NCBI GenBank assembly: GCA_016713985.1
Contig: JADJOD010000021.1
Span: 62,001-126,000 of the forward strand
DNA length: 64,000 bases
Origin: Lewinellaceae bacterium
GTDB taxonomy: Bacteria > Bacteroidota > Bacteroidia > Chitinophagales > Saprospiraceae
Reading direction: 5' to 3'
Shown: positions 18,125 to 26,942 of the stretch, piece after piece
Layout: each line of letters begins with the position of its first letter
Position numbering within the stretch: the stretch's first letter is position 1
Made by a program: the position numbers and the translations under genes
Notes under the pieces: model-generated
What the model was told of the DNA's origin: nothing
Database searches by the model: none
The model's input: the letters and a program-made list of their open reading frames with translations, nothing else

Positions 18125-18555
18125 CTGGAGTGGTCGGCCACAATAACCCAAACACCATTCACTTTTTTCCAAAGCAGGGTAAAATGGCCGGCGGGATCGT
18201 CTTTTTCACGTTTCAGGTGCCATTTCCCAACCACAAAAGCGCTTTCTCCGGATAATATTTCGACCGAGAGCAGGGTGAAGGTGAGTGTACCCATCGTGCC
18301 GGCATCGGGATAACTTTTTTTGTAGTTGTCCAGCGTTTGCTGCCACCCAAAGGTGAGTCCGCGGGAGCCGATAAAACGCAGGCTGTCGGATTTCCAATAT
18401 CCTTCCATAAACCCTTCCAGGTCGGCGCGGTTCCAGGCAGATTCTTGTTTTGCCATAATTTGACGGATAATCCGCTCATTATCAGTCACATTACTTTGGG
18501 CGTACAGCAGAGTGCCGGCCGAAAAGAACAAGTAAAAAAGCAATCCTTTTTTCAT
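18121..18555 (-). CDS. Secreted DUF4440/SnoaL-like protein
   Basis: A 144-residue protein with a signal peptide (about 1-19, ending LLYAQ) and one NTF2-like domain of the DUF4440 type: ERIIRQIMAKQESAWNRADLEGFMEGYW, a middle LTFGWQQTLDNYKKSYP and a closing HFTLLWKKVNGVWVIVADHSS all fit. NTF2-like folds bind small ligands or act as isomerases, but the substrate cannot be read here. The gene lies 12 bases downstream of the gene at 18568 on the same strand, so the two are probably one unit. Its stop codon overlaps the palindrome. Confidence 0.85.
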   Translation of the reverse strand: MKKGLLFYLFFSAGTLLYAQSNVTDNERIIRQIMAKQESAWNRADLEGFMEGYWKSDSLRFIGSRGLTFGWQQTLDNYKKSYPDAGTMGTLTFTLLSVEILSGESAFVVGKWHLKREKDDPAGHFTLLWKKVNGVWVIVADHSS

Positions 18556-18567
18556 AATTACATGGGG

Positions 18568-19431
18568 CTAAAACTCAACGTCCAGGTCCTTGATTACCCG
18601 GCCGTCTTTGGTTTGAATTCTTACGATATATTTGCCGGGAGGCAGGTTCCAAACTTCCAGGTGAATGCTGCTTCGGTGTTCTCCCGCTTTCAGGGTCTCC
18701 TCTTTTGAAATGAGTTTTACCAACTTTCCGTCTGCGTGGAGCAGATTGATCAGCAGTTTTTCATCTTTTTCGAGGGTGTATTGGTAATTTGCTTCCACGA
18801 CCAGCGCTTTGCCGAGCCTTGCATGTTCACCGGGTATTATTTCAACCGTTTGGCGTTTGATTTTGTAGCCCGGCACGTTTTTGCCGAGTAATTCGGCGGC
18901 AAATTTTGTCAGCTCAGGGTCGTCGATGCTACCGAGCGATTCTCCGTTGGTAAAGCACCAAACGGCGGTTTGGGCGGCACTGCTGCCGGCTTTGCCTTTT
19001 TCCGCGATAAATTTTAATAATTTGCATAGTTGCTCGGGCGCCATTGCTCCAACAATGAACGCCGCTCCGGAAGCCGGAGAGCGATCGCCGGCCTGTGCAC
19101 AGAAGGTACTTAAGGAAACCTGAGCGGGAGTTTTGGTCCCCAGCGCAACGGTTTGTTCTTCGGCAACCACCAGGGTCTGGTAAGCGCTGTCCGAGGGTTC
19201 CATGAACTGCCCCTGCGGGATACGAAGCCGGAGAAATTTGCCGCGCAGGTTTTTGCAGGTAAGCGTCAGGCAACTGCCCATGTGCCCGCCCGTTCCGGCA
19301 ATGGTTATCGAAACCAGTTTTTGTTGTAACGCGTCTTTCAGGTCAAAAGTGGAAGAAGGCGCTTGTTTTTTTTGCCCGGAGAGGGCCGGCGCGCAGCATA
19401 ACAGGGTCAGCAGAAACAGAAATATTCGCAT
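18568..19431 (-). CDS. Secreted protein of unknown function with a T9SS-like C-terminal fold
   Basis: About 287 residues. The start is the ATG at 19431, which opens a signal peptide (MRIFLFLLTLLCCAPALSG); the longer frame to 19590 runs antisense through the tRNA-Leu gene and is not real. The N-terminal half contains a Cys-containing LTLTCKNLRGKFLRLRIPQG strand, STFCAQAGDRSPASG and AQTAVWCFTNGESLG; the latter type of motif occurs in uncharacterised Bacteroidota secreted proteins. The last 75 residues (LLINLLHADGKLVKLI ... LPPGKYIVRIQTKDGRV) resemble the Ig-like sorting or FlgD-type tail but lack the PNP motif, so T9SS export is uncertain. Confidence 0.75.
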   Translation of the reverse strand: MRIFLFLLTLLCCAPALSGQKKQAPSSTFDLKDALQQKLVSITIAGTGGHMGSCLTLTCKNLRGKFLRLRIPQGQFMEPSDSAYQTLVVAEEQTVALGTKTPAQVSLSTFCAQAGDRSPASGAAFIVGAMAPEQLCKLLKFIAEKGKAGSSAAQTAVWCFTNGESLGSIDDPELTKFAAELLGKNVPGYKIKRQTVEIIPGEHARLGKALVVEANYQYTLEKDEKLLINLLHADGKLVKLISKEETLKAGEHRSSIHLEVWNLPPGKYIVRIQTKDGRVIKDLDVEF

Positions 19432-19479
19432 GAGCAGGAAGAATTTCGCTTCAAACGCCCGGCTTGGAAAGTATATTTC

Positions 19480-19518
19480 CCGCACAAACAAATAAGGCCC
19501 CCGGTATGCGGGAGCCTT
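19480..19518 (-). terminator. Terminator downstream of tRNA-Leu
   Basis: On the minus strand a stem aaggctcccg/cggggggcctt-type hairpin (arms 19518-19509 and 19503-19494, one mismatch) is followed by ATTTGTTTG. It lies immediately 3' of the tRNA-Leu gene. Confidence 0.7.
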
Positions 19519-19520
19519 TG

Positions 19521-19603
19521 TGCCCGGAATGGGACTCGAACCCATACGACCTCTACGGTCACAGGATTTTAAGTCCTGCGTGTCTACCATTCCACCACCC
19601 GGC
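19521..19603 (-). tRNA. tRNA-Leu (TAA anticodon)
   Basis: A class II tRNA with a long variable arm. The anticodon stem-loop cagga-cttaaaa-tcctg gives anticodon TAA (reads UUA/UUG). The D-arm is tggtggaatggtagacac-like and the T-arm atggg-ttcgagt-cccat. CCA is not encoded. The acceptor stem is off by one base: the 3' strand tccgggc needs gcccggg at the 5' end, but the sequence reads gccggg. One C appears to be missing near 19600-19601. With that C restored all seven pairs form (one as a G-U), so this is probably a sequence error. Confidence 0.9.
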
Positions 19604-19692
19604 AGGTGGCAACAAAGTTAACACTTATTCGCTCAAATACACGGACAATGCCATAAACAAAAAAAGTCTGCGATGTTGATCGCAGACTTTGG

Positions 19693-19765
19693 AGCGGAAA
19701 ACGAGACTCGAACTCGCGACCTCAACCTTGGCAAGGTTGCGCTCTACCAACTGAGCTACTTCCGC
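19693..19765 (-). tRNA. tRNA-Gly (GCC anticodon)
   Basis: A 73-nt cloverleaf: acceptor gcggaag/tttccgc, D-arm agctcagttggtagagc, anticodon stem-loop caacc-ttgccaa-ggttg (anticodon GCC) and T-loop ttcgagt. CCA is not encoded. It lies 89 bases upstream of tRNA-Leu on the same strand, so the two may form one transcript. Confidence 0.95.
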
Positions 19766-19896
19766 GATTAATCTTTGCCAAACCGGTGTTCTGTTGTTCG
19801 GCGGGTGCAAAGATAATATCGTGTATTGCAAACTGACAACCCAAATGGCAAAAAAATATTGATTTTATTTTAAAGCCTTGAAATTCAGTAAGATAA

Positions 19897-20562
19897 TCAC
19901 TCCGTTTTTGCCGCCAGTTGTTTGTACGACCGTTTTTTAATGGCAATCAGGATGCTGTTGTAATCCACCGCCACCAATTCTCCCTCGATCAGCAACGCAT
20001 CGGCCCGGCCTTCAATTTTTTTGAACAGCCAGTCCACGATGGTTTCCACAGAGTCGTCTACTTCAAAGGTCAGGTAAACGCGGATCGACTCGGTAAATCC
20101 GATACTTCTTCCGGCGTGTTCTTCGTCGGCGATGAGGAAGGCGTTGCTTTCCGGGATTTTGAACCGGTCGCCCATCGTAAGCCAGCGGTAAAAGGTGCCG
20201 AACAGGTGGTATTTCAGGTCTTTGTCGCCGGTCCGTATTTCAATCCGCATTTCTTTACAGGCAAACAGTGCCCGCGGATCGAACAAGGGGTCGGATCCCG
20301 GTCGTTTTTGCGGATGAGGTTCGTCGACGTTTTTCCCGGACTTCCAGTCCTCCAGTTTTGCCGCCAGTTTTTCAATTCGCTGAAAACGTTCGGTGGCCAG
20401 CTGACGCACCACATCGTCGCCGAATTTTTCAAAATTATCCGGGTGGTATTTTCCGCGCAGTTCCCGGAGTGTTTTTCGGAAAGTATCCATCTCCAGTTGC
20501 TCCGGCGTTGTTCCAAACCACTCCCGGAAGTCTGCCAGTTCCTGTTCTGTAAACGGGCCCAT
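19897..20562 (-). CDS. J-domain-like protein
   Basis: A 221-residue cytoplasmic protein. The N-terminus carries a short J-domain-like helical hairpin (about 22-75: TFRKTLRELRGKYHPDNFEKFG ... FQRIEKLAAKLEDW) with the HPD tripeptide intact. This suggests it can stimulate a DnaK-type Hsp70. The remaining 140 residues, including LFACKEMRIEIRTGDKDLKY and FTESIRVYLTFEVDDSVETI, match no family I recognise. The start lies three bases after the ppk1 stop on the same strand, implying translational coupling and a shared transcript. There is no membrane segment or signal peptide. Confidence 0.78.
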   Translation of the reverse strand: MGPFTEQELADFREWFGTTPEQLEMDTFRKTLRELRGKYHPDNFEKFGDDVVRQLATERFQRIEKLAAKLEDWKSGKNVDEPHPQKRPGSDPLFDPRALFACKEMRIEIRTGDKDLKYHLFGTFYRWLTMGDRFKIPESNAFLIADEEHAGRSIGFTESIRVYLTFEVDDSVETIVDWLFKKIEGRADALLIEGELVAVDYNSILIAIKKRSYKQLAAKTE

Positions 20563-20565
20563 GGG

Positions 20566-22617
20566 TTATTCAGATTTTCGTTTGAAATAAAAGTACGTTT
20601 CCAATTGGGTTCTCACGGGGATATCCGTGCTGGTGCGCCTGTATTCGTTTTGATCGTAGCGGTCGATGATCCGCGCCTTGACGTTGTCGTTTAATTGCAA
20701 GTCAATCAGCGTTTTGATTTCGAGTTTCAGGTCGGGATCATAGACCGGGAACGTGGTTTCGATCCGGAAACTGAGGTTGCGTTCCATCCAGTCGGCGCTG
20801 CTGAGAAAAATCCGTTCGTCGCCGCCGTTGTGGAAAATAAATACCCGCGCGTGTTCGAGAAAACGATCAACAATACTGATGACCTCAATGTTTTCACTCC
20901 TGTTTTTCAGGCCCGGAACGAGACAGCAGATTCCACGTATGATCAGTTGTATTTTTACCCCTGCGCTGGATGCTTCATACAGTTTGGCAATAATCCCCTT
21001 GTCCTCCAGACTGTTGAGTTTAAGGATCATTTTTGCCGGTTTTTTGCGTTTGGCGGCCGCGATTTCAAAGTCGATCAATTGATAGAGGGCTGGACGCAGG
21101 TTGAATTTACCTACCAGCAAATGCAGGAATTCCTGTTTGGGAGGTTTGATGTTTTCCAAAAATGAAAACACGTTGCTGACTTCTCCGGTCAGGCGTGGAT
21201 CAACTGAAAACAGGCCGAAGTCGGAGTATACTTTTGCCGTTTCTTCGTGAAAATTGCCCGTTCCCAAATAGGTATACAACTGAGCGCGGCCGTTTTCTAT
21301 ACGACGGACAAGAGCCAGTTTGGAATGTACTTTTACCCCGGGAAATGAATAGTGGACCCGCACACCCGCCTTTTCTAATTTTTCGCCCCATTCGAGATTT
21401 GCCGCTTCGTCAAAACGGGCCTTGATCTCCACAAATACGGATACCTGTTTCCCGCGGGAAACGGCGTGCATGAGGCTTTCCAGAATACGGCTATGCCGCG
21501 CTACACGATATTGAATGACTTTAATATGTGTAACATTCGGGTCTTCAGCAGCCTTTTCAAAAAAATTGACAACCGAATGGTAAGAATGGTAAGGGAAATG
21601 CAGCAACTGGTCTTTCCCGCGAATCACGGCAAAAGGGCCATCCACGTCATGAAGCGCGGGGTGATGCAGCGGCGGCAGGGGTTTGTATTTGAGGTGACTC
21701 ATCCCGAAATCCGGGAATTTGAAAAAGTCGAAATTATTGTGGTAACGCCCTTCCGGCAGGATGTCGTTTTTGCCGAGGTCGAAGGTGTCCTGAAGGTAAT
21801 CCAGCAAATGGCCCGGCATTTCGCGGTCATAAACAAAACGGCTGGCCGGCCCGACCTGGCGTTTTTGCAGGCTGGATTTGATTTTTTGCACCAGGTCGCC
21901 CGAATATTCGTCTTCGATATACAGTTCCGCGTCACGTGTCAGTTTGATGGAGTAGGTATCCTGGACTTCATAACCCGGAAACAACCAGGAAACGGAGTGC
22001 CGGACGATGTCGTCGAGCAGGATCAGGTTTTGGCGTTCGCCAGAGGCGGGTAGTTTTATGAACCGGGGTAATTGATCGGAAGGGATTTTTACCAGGGCAT
22101 ATTCACTTTCCGTAAGGGGCTTTTTCTTTTGACGCAAATGAATGGCGAGGTACAAATTGGCATTGGCCAGGAAAGGCCGGATACGGCGTTTGACCAGCAA
22201 TACCGGCATCACAAAAGGCAAAAGGTTGTTGTGAAAATAATTTTCTACAAAAACCTTCTGTTCTTCATTCAGATCGAGCCGCCGCAAAATAAAAATGTTG
22301 TGTTTCCGGAGTTCGGGAACGATCTGTCGCTCAAAAACCCCGGAAAACTCTTCCTGCTGGCGATTTACGATCCGGTGTACTTCTTTCAAAATGGTACTCG
22401 GATCAAAATCGAAACGGGCTTTTGTTTTTCCGACTTTTTTCAATTTGCGAATGCCGGCTACCCGTATGCGAAAAAACTCATCGAGGTTGGAGGAATAAAT
22501 GGCCAGAAATTTCAGGCGCTCCAACAGCGGTACGGCAGGGTCTTTCGCTTCCTGCAACACCCTGTAATTGAATGACAGCCAGGATATATCGCGGTGTATA
22601 AGAGGCAGATTGTTCAT
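20566..22617 (-). CDS. ppk1: Polyphosphate kinase 1
   Basis: Reversible synthesis of polyphosphate from ATP. About 683 residues from the ATG at 22617 (MNNLPLIHRDISWLSFNYRV), where the family starts; the longer frame to 22740 adds an unrelated tail. N-terminal domain: DISWLSFNYRVLQEA and LKFLAIYSSNLDEFFRIRVAG. Head domain: FPYHSYHSVVNFFEKAAEDP. First phospholipase-D-like domain: KARFDEAANLEWGEKLE and the presumed phospho-acceptor His in VKVHSKLALV. Second: IVDRFLEHARVFIFHNGG and LSSADWMERNL. Every block expected of Ppk1 is present. It is followed within 3 bases by the J-domain gene. Confidence 0.95.
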   Translation of the reverse strand: MNNLPLIHRDISWLSFNYRVLQEAKDPAVPLLERLKFLAIYSSNLDEFFRIRVAGIRKLKKVGKTKARFDFDPSTILKEVHRIVNRQQEEFSGVFERQIVPELRKHNIFILRRLDLNEEQKVFVENYFHNNLLPFVMPVLLVKRRIRPFLANANLYLAIHLRQKKKPLTESEYALVKIPSDQLPRFIKLPASGERQNLILLDDIVRHSVSWLFPGYEVQDTYSIKLTRDAELYIEDEYSGDLVQKIKSSLQKRQVGPASRFVYDREMPGHLLDYLQDTFDLGKNDILPEGRYHNNFDFFKFPDFGMSHLKYKPLPPLHHPALHDVDGPFAVIRGKDQLLHFPYHSYHSVVNFFEKAAEDPNVTHIKVIQYRVARHSRILESLMHAVSRGKQVSVFVEIKARFDEAANLEWGEKLEKAGVRVHYSFPGVKVHSKLALVRRIENGRAQLYTYLGTGNFHEETAKVYSDFGLFSVDPRLTGEVSNVFSFLENIKPPKQEFLHLLVGKFNLRPALYQLIDFEIAAAKRKKPAKMILKLNSLEDKGIIAKLYEASSAGVKIQLIIRGICCLVPGLKNRSENIEVISIVDRFLEHARVFIFHNGGDERIFLSSADWMERNLSFRIETTFPVYDPDLKLEIKTLIDLQLNDNVKARIIDRYDQNEYRRTSTDIPVRTQLETYFYFKRKSE

Positions 22618-22761
22618 TGAAATCGATAAACTCGGTGTATGGTTGACGAGAAGAGGAGCAAATGTGCAGTTTTCGCAAAAAAAATGTTGCAACTGGAGCA
22701 GAATTGGCGGCTGCGATGCAAGATTTAACATCCGCATCATATTGCCGAATAACGGGCAATT

Positions 22762-23670
22762 TCAGAATAAAGTACCCTGTTGCCCGCTCACGGGTTGCGG
22801 GCCTCGCAATGCAGCCTCCGGAATGGCATTGGAAAAGGAGTCATTACAATAAACGGCAAGCTCGGGAGCCAGCAGATTGTCGGGCTCATGGGTAAAAAAA
22901 TAAACTTCCCGGAGCCCGGCATTCATCCATGTTTTGATTCGTGTACTCCAATCGTTAATGCGCTGATAATCAGTTTTGTGTAATCCATTGCCTACAAACC
23001 GGACCAGTGTTTTCCCTGCGGTCAGGCGCATGTGGCATACATCCCGCCGCCCGGAAACATCGGTGATGACTGCTGCACGGCGGTGATGTTGAAGCAATTG
23101 AAAGTAATCTTCTGCAGGCAGGGTTGGCTTAAAAAACGATTCGTGGCGAACTTCCACGGCAAGTGGCAGTTCCGATGGAAATATTTCAAGAAACCGGGAT
23201 AACAGGCCCAGGTCGCCGGTGCTGAAATTCGGGGGCAATTGCAAAAAACAACAACCCAGTTTTTCAGCCAATCCGCTGATGACCTCACAGAATAAAGGTA
23301 TCTGCCCTCCGGAAAGGCCAAGGTCCCTGGCATGGCTGATCGTCTGTGGTATTTTCGGGCAAAAGCGAAAATCGCCGGGTGTTTCTTCCCGCCAGCGCGC
23401 CACAGTGGGAGCGTCAGGAATACGATAATGCGTGGTGTTGTGTTCTATGGTATTGAATTGCAGTCCGTATGCCCGCAAAAAATCTTTTTCTTTAGTACCC
23501 GGGTTATACCACCGGCCCACCCACTGTTTCATATTGTAACCGGTGGCGCCGATATAAATATAGGAATCCGACGCAGGCGGCAAGGCATCCAATACCAAAG
23601 TATTCTGCGCCGGTTCAGGCGGCAGTGAAAAATCAACGTCATCAATGCTGGAGAGTTTGCCGAAATCCAT
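22762..23670 (-). CDS. DUF72 domain protein (YecE-like)
   Basis: A 302-residue protein of the DUF72 TIM-barrel family, whose biochemical role is not established. Typical blocks are YIGATGYNMKQWVGRWYNP, QFNTIEHNTTHYRIP, RWREETPGDFRFCPKIP, CFLQLPPNFS, LAVEVRHESFF and VYFFTHEPDNLLAPELA. The first 40 residues are an extra low-complexity leader before the barrel. It lies 17 bases downstream of the phosphoribosyltransferase-like gene on the same strand, so co-transcription is likely. Confidence 0.9.
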   Translation of the reverse strand: MDFGKLSSIDDVDFSLPPEPAQNTLVLDALPPASDSYIYIGATGYNMKQWVGRWYNPGTKEKDFLRAYGLQFNTIEHNTTHYRIPDAPTVARWREETPGDFRFCPKIPQTISHARDLGLSGGQIPLFCEVISGLAEKLGCCFLQLPPNFSTGDLGLLSRFLEIFPSELPLAVEVRHESFFKPTLPAEDYFQLLQHHRRAAVITDVSGRRDVCHMRLTAGKTLVRFVGNGLHKTDYQRINDWSTRIKTWMNAGLREVYFFTHEPDNLLAPELAVYCNDSFSNAIPEAALRGPQPVSGQQGTLF

Positions 23671-23687
23671 TCCGAATATTTACTTTT

Positions 23688-24650
23688 TCACAAACACCAG
23701 CCGTGTGGATATTTTTTCAGATCGGCGGAATGAAAAGCCTCCGTTTGTTTCAACATCCGTTGCCTGAGGTACCCGAGCCGGGGCGGAGCCAGCACGGGGT
23801 GGCCTTTCACCAGCACCGGCTGATACAGGTTTTGAAACCGGGTCATTTGTACCTCGGCCGGCTTCCCCGAATTTTCGTCCAAAAACCGGATTCTCGTTTT
23901 GCTGACACTGGCCGCTTCTTCTTGTGCCGGCGTCAGCCACACGTCACCCAAAGGGTTGTTTCCTTTAAAAAGGCGCCGTATCTGTACCATGGATTCCCCG
24001 GACTGGTGGGTAATATTGACCAGTCCTTCACCCGGAAACGTTTGGCGGATGGGTTTGCCGACGTTGTTCAGGATTTCATCGGCAGAAGCGCCTCCGATGT
24101 ATGCTGCGCGAATTTTCCAGCCATCCGGGTTGAAGGGGTAGGGGGGAGGTGAAGGGGTGTCTTCTTCCATCCAGGAGCCGTTCTTCCAGCGCCAGACAGC
24201 CGCTGCCGTAGCCCAATGTGTTGATTCCCAAAGTAATAACCGGAAAGCGGAACGGAGCAGATGAATTTGCGCTACAGGCCCCTGTACAATCAATATCGGT
24301 TCGCCGGGCAATAACAGCGCCCCCTCCGGAGCGGCGTTCACCTGCACCCTCAAACGCATACGTTGCAGGTAATTCAAAAAACTTTCCTGAAACACGGATC
24401 GCCCGCGGTCATCCGTGATCTGTCCGAGGTGCTGGATGGTATCCACGGAAAACCGAAAACGGCGCACGTGTTCGGCCAGCAAACCGGCGCCGCAGGCAAT
24501 GGCAAACGGCTCCCTGGGTTTGTACATCAGGTGGAAAAGTGCCGGCCGGTCATAACTGCCGTCGATCCATGATTCCTGGGCATCAAATGCCGGACTGAGG
24601 TCGGAAAGCCAATCGAAAGGAACGGAGGAGAATGTATTCTGATCAGTCAT
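23688..24650 (-). CDS. Shortened nicotinate phosphoribosyltransferase homologue
   Basis: About 320 residues from the ATG at 24650. The N-terminal half resembles nicotinate phosphoribosyltransferase: ALFHLMYKPREPFAIACGAG, a FRFSVDTI helix, FQESFLNYLQRM, then NAAPEGALLLPGEPILIVQG and a helical LLRSAFRLLLWESTHWATAA. The conserved RAAYIGGASA block also survives. The family would continue with GTxAHxW, which carries the active-site His, and a long TIM-barrel section; here the sequence reads PIRQTFPGEGLVNI and goes directly to a C-terminal segment (LYQPVLVKGHPVL ... KKYPHGWCL) like the family's tail. Functional enzymes are usually well over 400 residues, so about a third of the barrel appears to be gone. 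NAD salvage activity is therefore doubtful. Confidence 0.65.
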   Translation of the reverse strand: MTDQNTFSSVPFDWLSDLSPAFDAQESWIDGSYDRPALFHLMYKPREPFAIACGAGLLAEHVRRFRFSVDTIQHLGQITDDRGRSVFQESFLNYLQRMRLRVQVNAAPEGALLLPGEPILIVQGPVAQIHLLRSAFRLLLWESTHWATAAAVWRWKNGSWMEEDTPSPPPYPFNPDGWKIRAAYIGGASADEILNNVGKPIRQTFPGEGLVNITHQSGESMVQIRRLFKGNNPLGDVWLTPAQEEAASVSKTRIRFLDENSGKPAEVQMTRFQNLYQPVLVKGHPVLAPPRLGYLRQRMLKQTEAFHSADLKKYPHGWCL

Positions 24651-24676
24651 AAGCGGGAGTTGAGCGGAATAATATC

Positions 24677-25879
24677 CTAACGCAGGGTATGTCCAAAAAT
24701 ATTTACACCGACGGCAAAGAAAAACATATTGCCCTGCAATGCCGGGTTTTCGTTGCCCCAATACAGCCAATTGTACCCAAGGCGCAACCGGACACTCAGA
24801 TACGAGTTATCCGGAGCGTTTTCCAGGTCGTAACCGTCGAATATTTTTAGTTTGACATCAGCATTGAGCGAGCTGCCCAAATGGCCTTTTGCGTATAAAA
24901 AGTTGGAGTAATAATCAGGCGGCGGATTGTCGCTTTCTTCGTCTGCTCCGGGTGGCTTCAAAATGCTGAGCCCCGCGCCAACCATGGGAAATATCCGCAC
25001 TTTTTGGCGATTGATCAGGTCATAACCCAACTCTATGGAAGGGGTAATCAAAATGGACAAGTCGCCTTTGGGCCATTCAAACCCGTCCTGGTAGACCGGT
25101 CGCACCAGTTTTTGCCAGCCAAACATACACCGAAGGTTAAAACTCCAGCCATTTTGCCAATATGCGAACCCTAGATCCATTCCGTATGGCGACCGAAGGG
25201 TGGTTTCCAGTTCACCCCGCCAGCGGCCGCTCAGCAGCAGCAGGTCGATGGAAAAACCGCGGTTTTTATTTACCTGGTAGGAAGTGGCGGAAGGAGCGGA
25301 TTCCGAATAAAGATTGCTCCGGATATAGTTCTGAAAACGAGATTCCGGATACCGTTTGAGGAACGCGCCGAGCCGTTTGTTCCATTCGCCGGAAATCTGC
25401 TCCTGCTGATTGAGCCGCAACAGGTAATCCAGTTCAATCAAGGCAAACTGTTTCTCTTCCTCAGACAAAAATCCCCGACCAATGTTTTCATACAAATCAA
25501 ATCGTTTTTCGTATAAAGTCCGGTCGAGCCATTCAAACAAGCTGTCTTTTGGCGGCGGGATTTTATCGGCCAGTCGCTGGCGCTCCTGAGCGTCGAAACG
25601 CACCACCTCGTCAAACAGATTGCCGTAAGTGCCTTCCCAAAAATAAAAAAGCCAGCGCTCGTCCCACACCAGGCCCACATGGGTACTATCCTCAAAGTGC
25701 ATCAGGGAATCGCGCCAAAGCGCGGCCTCGGCAAGGTCGTCTGCCTGAAGCGCGGTAAACAAATGTTGTCGCGCAACGCTGATTCGTTGTTTGATATCCA
25801 CTTTTGGCAAACTATCGCTTTGGGCGCTTAGTGCAACGGAACAAAGCAGGGCGGGCAAAATGGGTATGTGTTTCAGCAT
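24677..25879 (-). CDS. Putative outer-membrane protein with helical N-terminal region
   Basis: About 400 residues from the ATG at 25879. A signal peptide (ending ALSAQ) is followed by a helix-rich, TPR-like region (about 25-185) with many Leu/Arg/Glu pairs. A C-terminal part (about 205-400) consists of alternating amphipathic strands and ends GNMFFFAVGVNIFGHTLR, as in outer-membrane beta-barrels of this phylum. No named family is recognised. It lies 26 bases downstream of dapF on the same strand and may be its operon partner, but there is no functional link in the sequence. Confidence 0.75.
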   Translation of the reverse strand: MLKHIPILPALLCSVALSAQSDSLPKVDIKQRISVARQHLFTALQADDLAEAALWRDSLMHFEDSTHVGLVWDERWLFYFWEGTYGNLFDEVVRFDAQERQRLADKIPPPKDSLFEWLDRTLYEKRFDLYENIGRGFLSEEEKQFALIELDYLLRLNQQEQISGEWNKRLGAFLKRYPESRFQNYIRSNLYSESAPSATSYQVNKNRGFSIDLLLLSGRWRGELETTLRSPYGMDLGFAYWQNGWSFNLRCMFGWQKLVRPVYQDGFEWPKGDLSILITPSIELGYDLINRQKVRIFPMVGAGLSILKPPGADEESDNPPPDYYSNFLYAKGHLGSSLNADVKLKIFDGYDLENAPDNSYLSVRLRLGYNWLYWGNENPALQGNMFFFAVGVNIFGHTLR

Positions 25880-25905
25880 ATACAAATTGCTTCAAAAATT
25901 ATTGA

Positions 25906-26763
25906 TTATAAATACTTTATGAAGTCCTGATCGATTGTTGTTTCTCCTTCAAAAACACGTTTGGCTGGTCCACACAACCAAATGTCGCTAAAAACGCCGG
26001 GCAAATTGCCGGGTTGAAAACGCACCCGCAGAGGACCACCCAGGGCAGACACGGGTATTTCTGCGGCGATTGTTTTTTGGTTGTTATAAAGGGAGTAGGC
26101 CAGTGCAGCGGCAGTAACCCCGGTTCCGCAGGCAAGGGTCTCGTCTTCCACCCCCCGCTCGTAGGTGCGTATGTGCAGGCTGCCGTCGGGTTGAACGGCC
26201 ACCAGGTTCACATTGATCCCCTTGTTTTTAAACCGCCCGGAATAACGAACGGCGCGCCCCTCCGCCACCATGTCGAGATTTTCCACCTTGTCGACAAAAC
26301 GGACATAGTGTGGTGAGCCGGTATTCAGAATAAAAACGTTGTCATGCTGTTCAACGGAGGAGACGTCACTCATTTTTAGATCGACCCAGGACAAACCCGT
26401 TTTGATGCGCTCTTTGGAGATGTGCGGCGCGGTAGTTGGGTTAAGAACGGCTTCGTGTTCGCCGTCGATGGCCCAAAAACGGCACCGGTTGCGGACAATT
26501 CCCAGGTGCCCGGCAAACGCCGCAATACAACGGCCGCCGTTGCCACACATGGTGCTTTCGTTTCCGTCGGCGTTAAAATAGATCATTTCGAAATCAAGTT
26601 CCGGGTGATTTTGCAATAAGATAAGCCCGTCGGCGCCTATCCCGAACCGCCGGTGACACAGTTCCGCAATTTTTGAAACATGATTCCGGGTGAGTATTTG
26701 CTGCATGCGCTGGTCGATCAGGATAAAATCATTTCCGGCGCCCTGGTATTTCCAAAATTTCAT
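25906..26763 (-). CDS. dapF: Diaminopimelate epimerase
   Basis: Cofactor-independent epimerase converting LL- to meso-diaminopimelate for lysine and peptidoglycan synthesis. The 285-residue protein shows both active-site cysteines in their family motifs, STMCGNGGRC (first half) and LACGTGVTAAALA (second half), plus the opening KFWKYQGAGNDFILID. The start ATG at 26763 gives the canonical N-terminus. It is divergent from the HtrA gene, with 179 bases between them. Confidence 0.96.
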   Translation of the reverse strand: MKFWKYQGAGNDFILIDQRMQQILTRNHVSKIAELCHRRFGIGADGLILLQNHPELDFEMIYFNADGNESTMCGNGGRCIAAFAGHLGIVRNRCRFWAIDGEHEAVLNPTTAPHISKERIKTGLSWVDLKMSDVSSVEQHDNVFILNTGSPHYVRFVDKVENLDMVAEGRAVRYSGRFKNKGINVNLVAVQPDGSLHIRTYERGVEDETLACGTGVTAAALAYSLYNNQKTIAAEIPVSALGGPLRVRFQPGNLPGVFSDIWLCGPAKRVFEGETTIDQDFIKYL

Positions 26764-26942
26764 AAATTTTCAGGTATTAAAATCGTCCTTAAGTCAGGCA
26801 ACAGTCAAAGTTTTTCGGCGAAACGCCCGCCGCGACCCTTTTGTTGCCAACTTTTCGGCAGAGAAATTGTCTTATCAGACTAAAAATGAACGCGCGACGT
26901 TTCGTTAACGTTTAACGCCCACGAAAATAACCTCTTTCGTTC

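Noticed and set aside
19432..19590. N-terminal extension of the secreted protein at 18568
   Set aside because: It is the antisense translation of the tRNA-Leu gene; a clean signal peptide starts at 19431.
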